A DNA stretch of 59,315 nucleotides from an uncultured Lachnospiraceae bacterium (GCA_947648875.1 CANSPM010000021.1:1-59315); one strand, 5' to 3'; shown: positions 17,035 to 26,670, counted from the first letter of the stretch. Numbers and translations are program-made. Notes: generated by a model from the sequence alone, not told the origin.

Positions 17035-18813
17035 ATGACGCATAAGGAAAAAGCGATCGAACTCCTGAGACAGAAATATCATTGCTCTCAGGCGCTTTTA
17101 GGGGCGTTTGCGGGGGACTTTGGTCTGGATCTCAAGACGGCGCTCAAAATCAGTACCTGTTTTGGCGGCGGGATGCGGCAGGGGACAACCTGTGGCTGCG
17201 TCACAGGGGGACTTCTGGTTCTGGGGCTGGCTTTCGGTTTTACCGATCCGCAGGACAGAGAGCTGGAGACCTATGGCAACCGCAAGACGGAGGAGTATAT
17301 CCGCGCTTTTCGAGAGCGGATGCACGGCGACGTGTACTGCCGGGACATTTTGGGGCGGGACGTCTCCATTCCGGAAGATATGGCTGTGATCCGCCAGGAG
17401 GGCCTGATTCTGCAAAAATGTCCCCGGGCATTTCTGGTGAGCATTGAGATTCTGGAGAAGATGCTGAAAGAGTACGGGGGAGAACTGCTGAGTGTGGATC
17501 TGGAGGATCTTGCGATAGATGAGGATGAAGAAATCAGGACTATGCTTAAGGTTCTGAGCAGGCGTCATCATTTCAGGCGGCATGTGCAGGCGCTGTTCAA
17601 TGAGACGGAACGGAAGGTGGCCTTTGTCCAGTTTGATATACGTCGTTTTAAAATTATCAATGACCTGTACGGGGAGCGGTTTGGCGACGAAGTGCTGTAT
17701 TGGATCAGGGAAAAGCTACAGCAACTCTGCGGTGAGAGGCAGTATTTTGTGAATTTGCGCAGCGATGTGTTTCAGGTGGTGACAGAGTATGACGAAGTGT
17801 CGGAACTGTCTCGTATGATGCGCGCGATGGAACGGGAACTGGATATATATAAGGCTGTGAAACTGCAATATTCCATCGGTGTGTATCTGGTGGAGGACAA
17901 GGGTATGGAATTGCGGCAGATGGAAGACCGGGCGGCCATGGCCCGCAAGGCGGCTAAGAACAGTCTGCTGTCCGAGGTGGTGTTCTATCAGGAACAGTTT
18001 AAGACATCTCTGTACAATCGGAAGTTCGTGGAGGATAATATTGACACTGCCATCAGGGAGGGGCAGCTGCAAATGTATTTGCAGCCCAAATATAGCATAT
18101 CCCAAAACCGCATTATCGGAGCGGAGGCCCTGGTGCGCTGGCACCATCCCGAGCGGGGCATGATTTATCCCATGGATTTTTTGCCTGTGATAGAGGAGGA
18201 CGGATTCATCACCAGAGTAGATTACTATATATGGAAAAAAGCGGGGGAATTTCTGGGAAGATGCCGGGAGAAGGGGATTGTCGACTGTCCCCTTTCGGTG
18301 AATCTTTCCCGGCGGCATCTACAGGATCGGGAGTTCATGCAGGTGCTGGAGCGTATTGTGGAGGACTACGGAATCTGTAAGCAGCAGCTGGAACTGGAGA
18401 TTACCGAGACGGTGGAAGAGCATGTGAGTCAGTTGGTCAGGGAGATGAAGGAACAGGGATTCAAGCTGCTGATGGACGATTTTGGCAGCGGATATTCCTC
18501 CCTGAACATACTGCTGGAGACACCTTTTGACGTGCTGAAACTGGATAAGAAGTTCATGGAAAACATGATGGTGTCAGACAAGGGCAGGTTGATTTTGAAG
18601 CATGTCATCATCATGGCGGAACAGTTGCAGCTGGGCCTGATTGCGGAGGGAGTGGAAACCCAAGAGCAGGTGGAACTGCTGAGACAAATGGGCTGCGACC
18701 AGGTACAGGGTTATTATTATGCCAGGCCCATGCCCGAGGAAGATTTTTACCGGCTGCTTTTGGATAACCGCAGCGTGAAGAACGCCCGGGAGATATTTTA
18801 CACCAGGTCTTAA
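17035..18813 (+). CDS. C_GCAxxG_C_C redox-type domain fused to degenerate GGDEF and intact EAL
   Basis: 592-aa predicted c-di-GMP phosphodiesterase. The start at 17035 follows GGTGGGGGGAAG. Residues about 1-150 form a C_GCAxxG_C_C family domain with conserved cysteines in YHCSQALL, TCFGGGMRQGTTCGCVTGG, YCRDIL and QKCPRAF, the putative redox or metal site. Residues about 180-325 are GGDEF-like, but the signature is lost (NLRSDVF), so cyclase activity is unlikely. Residues about 335-580 are an EAL domain with its key residues: EALVRW, NLSRRHL, LEITET, DDFGSGYSSL, LKLDKKFM, AEGVET and QGYYYARP. No membrane segment is seen, so sensing is cytoplasmic. The type IV pilus operon begins 440 nt downstream. 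Phosphodiesterase activity is well supported; redox gating is inference. Confidence 0.9.
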   Translation: MTHKEKAIELLRQKYHCSQALLGAFAGDFGLDLKTALKISTCFGGGMRQGTTCGCVTGGLLVLGLAFGFTDPQDRELETYGNRKTEEYIRAFRERMHGDVYCRDILGRDVSIPEDMAVIRQEGLILQKCPRAFLVSIEILEKMLKEYGGELLSVDLEDLAIDEDEEIRTMLKVLSRRHHFRRHVQALFNETERKVAFVQFDIRRFKIINDLYGERFGDEVLYWIREKLQQLCGERQYFVNLRSDVFQVVTEYDEVSELSRMMRAMERELDIYKAVKLQYSIGVYLVEDKGMELRQMEDRAAMARKAAKNSLLSEVVFYQEQFKTSLYNRKFVEDNIDTAIREGQLQMYLQPKYSISQNRIIGAEALVRWHHPERGMIYPMDFLPVIEEDGFITRVDYYIWKKAGEFLGRCREKGIVDCPLSVNLSRRHLQDREFMQVLERIVEDYGICKQQLELEITETVEEHVSQLVREMKEQGFKLLMDDFGSGYSSLNILLETPFDVLKLDKKFMENMMVSDKGRLILKHVIIMAEQLQLGLIAEGVETQEQVELLRQMGCDQVQGYYYARPMPEEDFYRLLLDNRSVKNAREIFYTRS

Positions 18814-18818
18814 AGGAT

Positions 18819-18874
18819 AGAGAAAACGATAGATGCGCGTCCGAGGATGCCGGATCTGTGTTTTCTCTTTTTTT
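18819..18874 (+). terminator. Terminator after the EAL gene
   Basis: AGAGAAAAC (18819-18827) pairs with GTTTTCTCT (18860-18868), followed by seven T. The 32-nt loop contains a further small stem. Confidence 0.75.
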
Positions 18875-19025
18875 GTGAGATGCGGCGGCGGGTGCCTTTC
18901 CGCCCTCCGGTTATTGACGCAACCTATGGGCAGACCGAAAAGACACAACATTTCCGAAAAGAACAGAAATACTGGTTTAAAGACGATTAACAGGATAATT
19001 CTTCCCCAAAGGATGTTAAGAATAG

Positions 19026-19054
19026 TTGACTTTTTGGGCAGAATGGAGTATAAC
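19026..19054 (+). promoter_or_regulatory. Promoter of the type IV pilus operon
   Basis: TTGACT (19026-19031), exactly 17 bp, then TATAAC (19049-19054). Transcription would start near 19061. Confidence 0.75.
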
Positions 19055-19059
19055 AACAG

Positions 19060-19254
19060 TAGAAGATACGTGCGGACAGGACATAGAGTATTTATGTATT
19101 ATTTAAGATGAATTATACTTTATCAGTTATAGTGGTGGTGTCAGGGAACATCCCCACCATATTGTATTTCCGGAGGGCACGAGCGCCTCAGTGGACGGGG
19201 AAATTCTGAGTGGCAAATCTGCGGACGGATAAGATATAAATACGGGAGAGACTG
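19060..19254 (+). other. About 190-nt 5' leader of the pilus operon
   Basis: The leader is non-coding and contains a hairpin (GGTGG at about 19132 pairing with CCACC at about 19156). I looked for the c-di-GMP riboswitch core motifs and did not find them. Region 18875-19025 before the promoter shows no gene or recognisable element. Confidence 0.4.
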
Positions 19255-20469
19255 ATGACAAGCTACGGATATGAAGCGATAGACGCAGCCGGTAAGCCGG
19301 TCAAGGGGAGTATAGAAGCAGATAACATGGATAGGGCAAGATCCGACTTAAAGAGTCAGGGTCTGACTGTATTGGCGCTGAAGGAACAGAGTATACTGAC
19401 CAGGGATATCAATATCAACATCGGCGGTAAGCCCAAAGCCAGAGATCTCAGTGTGTTTTGCCGTCAGTTTGTCAGTATGATCCGCGCGGGCGTGACCATA
19501 CTGGACGCTCTGCGTATGCTGACGGAGGCCACAGAGAATAAAAAGCTACAGGAAGCCATCAACGAAGTGCGCATCAGCGCCGAAAAGGGGGAGTCCCTGG
19601 CCAGCGCCATCGCGGAACATCCCAGGGTGTTTCCGGACCTGATGGTGAATATGGTGGCGGCGGGCGAGGCATCCGGCAGTCTGGATAAGTCTCTGGAACG
19701 AATGGCAGTGCAGTTTGAGCGTTCGAATAAGACCAAAGCTCTGGTAAAAAAGGCCATGATGTATCCCCTTGTGGTTATTATTGTGGCCATCGTCGTGGTT
19801 ATTGTCATGCTGGTAAAGGTGATCCCGTCCTATGTGGTCATGTTTGAGCAGATGGACACGGAGCTGCCGGGAATTACCAAGGCGGTGCAGGCCGCCAGCA
19901 ACTTTATTATCAACAAGTGGTTTATTCTGGTACCCTGTATCGCGGTGATTGTGGTGGCAGTCGTGCAGTTTAACCGTACGGATGCGGGCAGGCATTTTTT
20001 TGGGAAGGCCGCGCTGGGCATCAAGCCCATTAAGAACCTGGTGGTAAAGACTGCGGCGGCGCAGATGGCCCGCACTCTGAGTACGCTGATGGGGTCCGGC
20101 GTGCCGCTGGTGGAGGCGGTGGATATTGTATCGCACACCATGACCAATGTTTACTTTAAGGAGGCGCTGGAGGAGGCTAAGGACGATATTGTGATCGGAC
20201 AGCCCCTGTCCGTTCCATTGCAGCGCTGCGGCCTGTTTCCGCCCATGACCTACCATATGGTCCGTATTGGTGAGGAATCCGGCAACACGGAGGAGATGCT
20301 GGATAAGCTGGCGGACTACTATGAGGAGGAGGTGGAGATGGCGGTGGCCACGGTGATGGCGGCCATGGAGCCTCTTATCATTGTGGTGTTGGCTGTGATT
20401 GTGCTGGTGCTGATTTCCGCGTGCATGGCGCCTATGCTTACCATGTATGAAGCACTGGACAGCATGTAA
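19255..20469 (+). CDS. pilC: Type IV pilus inner-membrane platform protein
   Basis: 404-aa polytopic protein on which the pilus assembly ATPase acts. It has two T2SSF/GspF domains: FCRQFVSMIRAGVTILDALR with NMVAAGEASGSLDKSLERMA in the first, and LSTLMGSGVPLVEAVDIV with MVRIGEESGNTEEMLDKLA in the second. Three membrane segments are visible (about 170-190, 220-240 and 375-395). The N-terminal YEAIDAAGKPVKGSIEADN segment is typical of PilC/GspF. First gene of the operon, 76 nt ahead of the major pilin. Length matches the family. Confidence 0.95.
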   Translation: MTSYGYEAIDAAGKPVKGSIEADNMDRARSDLKSQGLTVLALKEQSILTRDININIGGKPKARDLSVFCRQFVSMIRAGVTILDALRMLTEATENKKLQEAINEVRISAEKGESLASAIAEHPRVFPDLMVNMVAAGEASGSLDKSLERMAVQFERSNKTKALVKKAMMYPLVVIIVAIVVVIVMLVKVIPSYVVMFEQMDTELPGITKAVQAASNFIINKWFILVPCIAVIVVAVVQFNRTDAGRHFFGKAALGIKPIKNLVVKTAAAQMARTLSTLMGSGVPLVEAVDIVSHTMTNVYFKEALEEAKDDIVIGQPLSVPLQRCGLFPPMTYHMVRIGEESGNTEEMLDKLADYYEEEVEMAVATVMAAMEPLIIVVLAVIVLVLISACMAPMLTMYEALDSM

Positions 20470-20545
20470 CAGAGAATTATTCACCTGCGTGTAGGGACGG
20501 GGTGTATAAGATAAAAAATTATATAGAGTAAAGGAGAGGTTTGTT

Positions 20546-20968
20546 ATGAAGAACAAAAAGAGAATGGACAATAATGGTTTCTCCCTGGTGGAACTGATTA
20601 TAGTCATTGCTATTATGGCAGTGCTGATCGGCGTGCTGGCTCCCCAGTATCTGAAGTATGTGGAGCGCGGCAGGGAATCGGCGGATCTCGATAATATTGA
20701 TATTATGGTATCCGCTATTGAGATTTATAATGCTGATCCCGCCAATACACCTGTTACGGGAAGCATTAAGGCGTCAAACGGCGTTATTGACGTAGAGGGT
20801 GTAGGCGCCGCGTTGACGGCTGCCGGACTTACGACTCCCGCGAACATGAAGAGCACAGCGTACAAAAACTGGGAGATTGGGTTTACAGCTACAGCGGTAA
20901 ATGTTAAAACTCCCGCTTTGGCAACGGCATTGGGCCGTGTGGCCGCAGCAGCTACACCTGCACCTTAA
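20546..20968 (+). CDS. pilA: Type IV pilin, probable major subunit
   Basis: 140-aa prepilin. A short basic leader ends at NNG and is followed by FSLVELIIVIAIMAVLIGVL, the class III cleavage/methylation site with Glu5. The mature protein is about 125 residues, with a small Ala/Thr-rich globular domain and few charged residues. RBS AAAGGAGAGG is strong. It is the smallest of the five prepilin-like genes and stands between the platform protein and the peptidase, as major pilins often do in Clostridia. Designation as major pilin is inferred from size and position. Confidence 0.93.
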   Translation: MKNKKRMDNNGFSLVELIIVIAIMAVLIGVLAPQYLKYVERGRESADLDNIDIMVSAIEIYNADPANTPVTGSIKASNGVIDVEGVGAALTAAGLTTPANMKSTAYKNWEIGFTATAVNVKTPALATALGRVAAAATPAP

Positions 20969-21018
20969 TTATATTGGGTATCTCTGAGGTCAATATATTT
21001 GTAAAGAAGGACACCCTA

Positions 21019-21780
21019 ATGCTTCCGACAATGTTTCTCTATATACTGGTATTCCTCTACGGAATCATCATCGGCAGTTTTCTCAATGTGTGCATCTGCC
21101 GAATACCGAAAAAAGAGAATATAGCGACCGTCAGGTCCCACTGCGTGAGCTGTGGGGAACAGCTGAAATGGTATGATCTCGTGCCGCTTTTCAGCTATCT
21201 GGCGCTTGGGGGCAGATGCCGCAGGTGCGGCGATAAGATCTCCGTTCAGTACCCCCTGGTGGAGGCGCTGAACGGGGGCCTGTATCTCCTGGTGTTCTGG
21301 AGATATGGGTTTAGCATAGATTCCCTACTCTATTGCTTTTTGTGCAGTGCGCTGCTGGTTCTCAGTGTCATTGACTTCCGAACATATGAGATTCCCCTGG
21401 GGGTCAATCTCTTCATACTAACCCTGGGGCTGATCCGGGTGGTGACAGATCTGTCAGACTGGTTCTCCCATGGCATCGGCCTCCTCTCGGTTAGTGTTCC
21501 GTTAGTACTGATTTACCTCGTTACCAAAGGGCGGGGCATCGGGGGAGGCGATGTGAAATTGATGGCGGCGACCGGCCTATTGCTGGGCTGGAAGCTGAAT
21601 TTGCTGGGTTTCCTCCTGGGTTGCATACTGGGTTCCACAATTCATATCTGCCGGATGAAGATAGCCGGGGAGGGCCGCGTGCTGGCCATGGGACCTTATC
21701 TGGCCATGGGTATCGTTGTCTCCCTCATATGGGGAGAGCAGATGATAGCCTGGTATTTATCGTTTACAGGGTTGAACTGA
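21019..21780 (+). CDS. pilD: Prepilin peptidase / N-methyltransferase
   Basis: 253-aa membrane aspartic protease that cleaves prepilin leaders and methylates the new N-terminus. The cytoplasmic N-terminal loop has two CxxC pairs (CVSCGEQL and CRRCGDK) after YGIIIGSFLNVCICRIP. The catalytic aspartates lie in SVIDFRTYEIP and GIGGGDVKLMAA. About seven membrane helices are visible. The start at 21019 has AAGAAGGA 7 nt upstream; ATG at 21031 is possible. It would process all five prepilin-like proteins of the operon. Confidence 0.95.
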   Translation: MLPTMFLYILVFLYGIIIGSFLNVCICRIPKKENIATVRSHCVSCGEQLKWYDLVPLFSYLALGGRCRRCGDKISVQYPLVEALNGGLYLLVFWRYGFSIDSLLYCFLCSALLVLSVIDFRTYEIPLGVNLFILTLGLIRVVTDLSDWFSHGIGLLSVSVPLVLIYLVTKGRGIGGGDVKLMAATGLLLGWKLNLLGFLLGCILGSTIHICRMKIAGEGRVLAMGPYLAMGIVVSLIWGEQMIAWYLSFTGLN

Positions 21781-21866
21781 ATCTGGCCGGGGAGCCTGCC
21801 TGCGCAGGGACACCCGCCCGTAATCTGACGGCATTTGTATTATAAGGGATTGGGAGATACTAACAG

Positions 21867-23672
21867 ATGGCTAAAGTTGTCAGTATTGAAGTTGGATATA
21901 GTTTTATCAGAATATGTGAGATGGATTATAAGGCGAAGACGCCCAGGGTATATCGTTTTGCCATGGTGCCCACTCCGCTTAATGTGATAGAAGACGGCTA
22001 CCTTAAGAAGAGCGCGGGACTGCGCGCTGCCATTAAGGAAGCCCTGTACCGCAATAAAATCAAGACCAAGAGAGTTATTTTTACAGTGGCTTCCAGCAAG
22101 ATTATCAACAGGGAGGTTATGTTGCCCCCTGTGAAGCCTAATATGATGGAGTCCATGATCAAGGCGAATCTCAATGATTACTTTCCGATTGACTTGAGTC
22201 ATCATGAGATTTCCCATGTGGTGCTGGAGACTTTCAAGGACGGAGATAATGCCGGTAAGTCCCGGGTGTTGCTGGTGGCGGCTGAGAAGACGCTCATTGC
22301 CAGCTATGAGGCGCTTGCCGCCAGCTGCGGTCTGGTGTTGGTGGATCTGGACTATGTGGGCAACAGTATCTACCAGGCCGTAAAGAAAGAGGCCAGCAAG
22401 ACGGCCACCATGATTCTGAAGATCGAGGAGAGTCAGACGATTATCACGGTGGTTAAGGACAATAATATGATGCTCCAGAGAAGCGTCAATTATGGCATCG
22501 ACGAGGCCATTCACGAGGTGGCGGCCAGTTCCGCATTCGATGTGATTGAGGATAAGGACGCCTGGGAGCTGATTAAGAAGCAGAACTGCATTAAGGTGAC
22601 TCTGGACGGTGACACGGAGATTATAGAACCGGACTTGCAGCAGGACGATGATATGGAGATAGCCCAGGCCAGAATCAATGTGACCCGGACGCTGGCTCCT
22701 CTGATTAACAGTGTGTCCAGGGTGGTAGATTTCTACAACTCCCGTAACCCGGAGCACATCCAGCAGGCATATATCATGGGTATGGGCGGCGATATGGGCA
22801 ATCTGTCCAGGCTGCTTACCAACGAACTCGGTATTTCCACCAAGGTATTCCGCAAGCTGGAGGGGATTGTATGGCACCCCGGCGTGGGGGACGGCGATCT
22901 GTTTAACTATGTGGCCTGCATCGGCGCCTCCATGGCCTCGGTCAGTTTTATCAACAGTGAAAAACAGCAGAAGCAGCAGAAAGAGGTTAATAACAACTCT
23001 CTGGCAGTGTTGCTGGGCGTGTTTTTTGTGGTTGCCTCCGGCGCGCTGGCGGCTAACGGCTATACCGCCTATGAGGAGGCCAGGGAAGAACAGAAACGGT
23101 TGCAGGGGCTGGAGAGCACTTATATACCGGCAGAACAGATCTATCAGAAATATACAAGCATGTCGGCTTTGTACGATAATATACTGATGGGGCACCTGAT
23201 GACGAATCGCCCCAATGATAATATTCTGAACTTCATTGGCGAGTTAGAGGAAAAACTGCCTACCGAGGTAACAGTAGTAGATTTTTCTTCAGATGACAAT
23301 CAGGCTACATTGTTGATGCAGGTGTCGAACAAGGATACGGCTGCCGGTGTCATTCAGACTTTGCGCAGCTTTTCCAGTATACAGTATGTATCCGTGAACA
23401 GTCTACAGGAAATGGAAGAAGAACTGGAAAGGAATATAAACATTACGGACAGGGAAACGGAAGAAGAAGCAGAGGAAGAGGGGGCTGTAGTTGAGGAGAC
23501 AGCGGGGGAAATTGCCGAGGAAGACACAGAGTACCGTCACTACGTGGAGTTTTCTGTTCTTTGTACCTATTATCCCAACGGTTACCTGCCTGATCAGGAA
23601 TCTGGTTCCCGGTCTACAGACCAGTTTCTTCAGGAGACAGGTACACAACAGTCAGAGGGGGAGGTGGAGTAG
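21867..23672 (+). CDS. pilM: PilM-PilN fusion protein
   Basis: 601-aa protein joining two alignment-complex parts usually encoded separately. Residues about 1-365 are PilM-like, with an actin/FtsA fold: VVSIEVGYSFIRICEM, RSVNYGIDEAIHEV and YIMGMGGDMGNLSRLL. A Gln/Lys-rich linker leads to a membrane segment (LAVLLGVFFVVASGALAANG, about 378-397). The rest is PilN-like: a coiled-coil stretch, then VTVVDFSSDDNQATLLMQVS with a ferredoxin-like pattern. The last 100 residues are acidic and low complexity. In other systems PilM holds the N-terminal peptide of PilN; here the two are covalently joined. pilO follows by 2 nt. Confidence 0.88.
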   Translation: MAKVVSIEVGYSFIRICEMDYKAKTPRVYRFAMVPTPLNVIEDGYLKKSAGLRAAIKEALYRNKIKTKRVIFTVASSKIINREVMLPPVKPNMMESMIKANLNDYFPIDLSHHEISHVVLETFKDGDNAGKSRVLLVAAEKTLIASYEALAASCGLVLVDLDYVGNSIYQAVKKEASKTATMILKIEESQTIITVVKDNNMMLQRSVNYGIDEAIHEVAASSAFDVIEDKDAWELIKKQNCIKVTLDGDTEIIEPDLQQDDDMEIAQARINVTRTLAPLINSVSRVVDFYNSRNPEHIQQAYIMGMGGDMGNLSRLLTNELGISTKVFRKLEGIVWHPGVGDGDLFNYVACIGASMASVSFINSEKQQKQQKEVNNNSLAVLLGVFFVVASGALAANGYTAYEEAREEQKRLQGLESTYIPAEQIYQKYTSMSALYDNILMGHLMTNRPNDNILNFIGELEEKLPTEVTVVDFSSDDNQATLLMQVSNKDTAAGVIQTLRSFSSIQYVSVNSLQEMEEELERNINITDRETEEEAEEEGAVVEETAGEIAEEDTEYRHYVEFSVLCTYYPNGYLPDQESGSRSTDQFLQETGTQQSEGEVE

Positions 23673-23674
23673 GA

Positions 23675-24385
23675 ATGGCAAAGGATAACGGTGTTAACAG
23701 TAAAGCGAATAATAATAACAGTAAGAATGTTCTTCTGTATGTCTCGGCTTTTGGCGCATTGTTAATGATACTTGTTTATGTTTTTGTCTATCAGAGACTT
23801 ACCATGGAAGCGGAAGATATCATTGCCTCCAACCGAACGCTTGCGCAGCGGGTGAACGTACTTAAGGTGTATTACGACAATCGGGATACATATATGGAAG
23901 ATACCCGGGCGATGGAACAGTTAATAGATGAACTACTGGTTGCTTATCCCGCAGATGTGAGAGAGGAAGATGCCATTATGCTGGCTGTACAGATGCAGCG
24001 GGAAAGCGACGCAACATTTCAGAACATCAACATGGAAAGAGGCGGTGCCATGCATGTCATTCCTATGGAGACAGTGGCGGCTGTAGGCAGCGAGAAATAT
24101 ACGCAGGAAATTCAATTCAGCAAAATGCATGCCACTTATGCTAATGAAGTGAGCTATGAGGGCCTTAAGCGCATGATTCAGGTTGTCTATGACAGCGGTA
24201 ATAGAATAGGCATTCAAAGTATTGCCTATACCAGGGGAGATGCGGAGAACCCGAATTTATCCGGTCATATGGATCTGGAGTTTTACAGCGTAAGTGGTAC
24301 AGGCAAAGAGTATGTGGCACCGGATATTGCGCCATATCTTACAGGTACGGATAATATTTTTGGCGAGAATAGGGAACAGCAATAG
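23675..24385 (+). CDS. pilO: PilO-like alignment protein
   Basis: 236-aa bitopic protein predicted to pair with the PilN part of the upstream fusion. It has a short Asn-rich cytoplasmic N-terminus, one membrane helix (VLLYVSAFGALLMILVYVFV), a coiled-coil-like stretch (about 45-85) and a ferredoxin-like globular domain with YEGLKRMIQVVYDSGNRIGI. Architecture, length and position directly after PilN support PilO; sequence similarity alone is weak. It starts 2 nt after the pilMN stop. Confidence 0.75.
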   Translation: MAKDNGVNSKANNNNSKNVLLYVSAFGALLMILVYVFVYQRLTMEAEDIIASNRTLAQRVNVLKVYYDNRDTYMEDTRAMEQLIDELLVAYPADVREEDAIMLAVQMQRESDATFQNINMERGGAMHVIPMETVAAVGSEKYTQEIQFSKMHATYANEVSYEGLKRMIQVVYDSGNRIGIQSIAYTRGDAENPNLSGHMDLEFYSVSGTGKEYVAPDIAPYLTGTDNIFGENREQQ

Positions 24386-24448
24386 TATAAACTGTTCTGG
24401 AATACTTCGGACAGCCGAAGGACGCAAACGCGGAACGGGAAAGGCAAT

Positions 24449-25918
24449 ATGTTCATGAAGAAGGGGAGCCATCAAAATAAAAAAATAAATAATGCGGGCG
24501 TGTCTCTGGTGGAGATTGTTGTGGCAATATTTATTCTGGCTGTTGTCACAGTATCCATTCTACAGGTATTTGTCTATTCGATTCGGCTTAATGCCCGTTC
24601 CCGCACACGGCAGCAATCTACCGCCGCAGCACAAACAGTGATGGAGTATTTTAAGGCATATCCTGTGGAGACAATATGTAAGCAGTTTTTGGGAGTGGCC
24701 GGGGAGTCTTTTAAGGTAAATGGAACAGAAGGAACACCGACTACACAGATTATTTGGTTTTCAGCCACAGGGGCTCCGCAGGGAGACGTGAATCTTGACA
24801 TAAACAGTCCTGATATTGGTAAAGATATTTCGGAGTTATTGTCAGACGGAACTAACGCCAATTTTCGGATACAGGGTATAAAGTACCAAAATGAGACATT
24901 TGATGTGGAAGTGTGTCTGAGAAGTCATTTTGATCAGAAAACATTAATATATCATGATTTTACTGAGGAAAATTCCGGGGCTTACGTAGGGGATTATGGC
25001 ATGGACGCAGATGCCCTTTCAAGAATAGCGGATGAGGTGGCTGAGGTCTGGACAATGGACGAAAGTGAGAAACTCCCTTCTTCCGCCTCCACCCTGACTC
25101 ATTCCGGCAGTGAGGTGGATCTCAGTAAAATTGATATTGTTGATCGAAAGCTGACTTGTGAAATAAAAAAGACGGACAGTGATTATGTTGCGGAAGTGAG
25201 TTGTGTATATACATATAAAGTGGATTATTATCCATATGTTGTCAATGGAACGGGTACAGATACATATTTTCACATTGATTTGAAGGACTATACGTATGAC
25301 AATTGGGATTATATTTCCGGAAATGAGCGCAAGGAAATCTTCAGGCATCCTAACGTATTGGAAAACCTGACCTTATACTATTATCCGGCATATGGGCGCG
25401 GTTCCGCGCTGGATATAAAGGGGGAAGACTGGATCATAATTCAGAATAGTCTGCCTCATGGTGTGGGCGAGGAAGCTCCAAAGATTAACTGCTACGTTTA
25501 TAAACAGAGGAATCCGGCTATCAGTGACAATAAGGTGTCTTATTCAGAACTCGGTTACCGATTGAATCTGGACTTGGTGGGTGATGGGATTTATATCTAT
25601 GACGACAATTTAAGTACAGTGTTGGGGAGCCCCGGTTCGACCGCCATGGAGCCAAAGGTATGCTATAACGGCAGCCAGTATCCGGATTTGGAGCGTCGTC
25701 TCCATGGCATTGGTCATGTAGCCAGAGAGAACAGGAATTATCCCGGTCCGAATGTCACACCTTCTCCCATACAGGAAAGGGACAGGAACAATACTATGGT
25801 GAATCGTCGTATAATGTATGAGATTACGGTATCCGTTTACGGGGACGGGGAGCTGACGACAGGCAGCGATCCGTCTTTGGAGACGCTTAGTGTATTGAAG
25901 GGTACAATTATACAGTAG
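24449..25918 (+). CDS. Large prepilin-like protein (minor pilin)
   Basis: 489-aa protein with a class III prepilin N-terminus: a basic leader, then AGVSLVEIVVAIFILAVV with Glu5. The body of about 450 residues has no family I recognise. It is rich in Tyr, Asp and Thr, with beta-type segments such as YFHIDLKDYTYDNWDYISGN, suggesting a secreted beta-rich domain. RBS GGGAAAGG precedes ATG 24449; ATG 24455 is also possible. It lies in the minor pilin block after pilO. A tip-located or priming role is plausible but unproven. Confidence 0.8.
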   Translation: MFMKKGSHQNKKINNAGVSLVEIVVAIFILAVVTVSILQVFVYSIRLNARSRTRQQSTAAAQTVMEYFKAYPVETICKQFLGVAGESFKVNGTEGTPTTQIIWFSATGAPQGDVNLDINSPDIGKDISELLSDGTNANFRIQGIKYQNETFDVEVCLRSHFDQKTLIYHDFTEENSGAYVGDYGMDADALSRIADEVAEVWTMDESEKLPSSASTLTHSGSEVDLSKIDIVDRKLTCEIKKTDSDYVAEVSCVYTYKVDYYPYVVNGTGTDTYFHIDLKDYTYDNWDYISGNERKEIFRHPNVLENLTLYYYPAYGRGSALDIKGEDWIIIQNSLPHGVGEEAPKINCYVYKQRNPAISDNKVSYSELGYRLNLDLVGDGIYIYDDNLSTVLGSPGSTAMEPKVCYNGSQYPDLERRLHGIGHVARENRNYPGPNVTPSPIQERDRNNTMVNRRIMYEITVSVYGDGELTTGSDPSLETLSVLKGTIIQ

Positions 25919-25941
25919 CCGGGAGCGCGCGGGAGAAAAAA

Positions 25942-26658
25942 ATGGCCAGACGACATTCTACAAATTATGAAAAATTAAATAATGAGGGTTCTGCTATTGT
26001 GACGGTGTTGGTAGTGATAGCATTTATGACAATACTAGCAACCATTATGTTATTTGTATCGGGTTCTAATTTTCGGATGAAGGTGGCGGATTATCGTACC
26101 AAGGAAAGCTTCTATTATGCGGAAGCATTGGTGGAAGAGATTCGCGCGCAGCTGGTAGCGGATGTTCAAGTGGCTTTTTCTAGGGCATATGCGTCAACAA
26201 TATCAGAATACGCAAGTTGGGGCGGAAAGGCGGAAAACCATTACAGACAGCTCTTTTTCAAAGAGATGGATGCAATCTGGAAGAGCAGATGCGGGACGGA
26301 TGCGGATGGAAATATAGAGTGGGAATACGGGATTAGAGGTGTCGTACAGAGTTCTGTAGTACCGGGGGATATATGGGAAGTCAAGGTAAGTAAAACCAAA
26401 GGTTTTGAGGAGGGGAAGGAGATAGATTCCTACGGGAACGTTGTTGCCAACGGGTGGTTGATATTAAAGGGAGTGGAGTTTACTTATGACAGTCCGGAAG
26501 GATATACCTCTATCATTTCTACGGATTATTGCGTCACGATTCCGGAGGCGCAGTGGCCCGTAAAGGATGAAGCATCCGGAACATATAAATATCCGGAAGA
26601 GGCCAGTGATATGAATTTCAGCGATTGCGTGAATTACATGAACTGGACAAAGAAATAA
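25942..26658 (+). CDS. PilX-like minor pilin
   Basis: 238-aa protein whose N-terminus, NNEGSAIVTVLVVIAFMTIL, fits the PilX/GspK-like class: a G-S-A start, a hydrophobic helix without the usual Glu5, and then FYYAEALVEEIRAQLV, a typical PilX continuation. The globular part has two widely spaced cysteines, in SRCGTDADG and TDYCVTIPE. It is 23 nt after the preceding minor pilin. The family call rests on the N-terminal 60 residues. Confidence 0.78.
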   Translation: MARRHSTNYEKLNNEGSAIVTVLVVIAFMTILATIMLFVSGSNFRMKVADYRTKESFYYAEALVEEIRAQLVADVQVAFSRAYASTISEYASWGGKAENHYRQLFFKEMDAIWKSRCGTDADGNIEWEYGIRGVVQSSVVPGDIWEVKVSKTKGFEEGKEIDSYGNVVANGWLILKGVEFTYDSPEGYTSIISTDYCVTIPEAQWPVKDEASGTYKYPEEASDMNFSDCVNYMNWTKK

Positions 26659-26670
26659 AGGGTAAATACG

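Noticed and set aside
18875..19254. Possible c-di-GMP riboswitch before the pilus operon
   Set aside because: Attractive because of the EAL and MshEN context, but the conserved GEMM core segments are not present in order.
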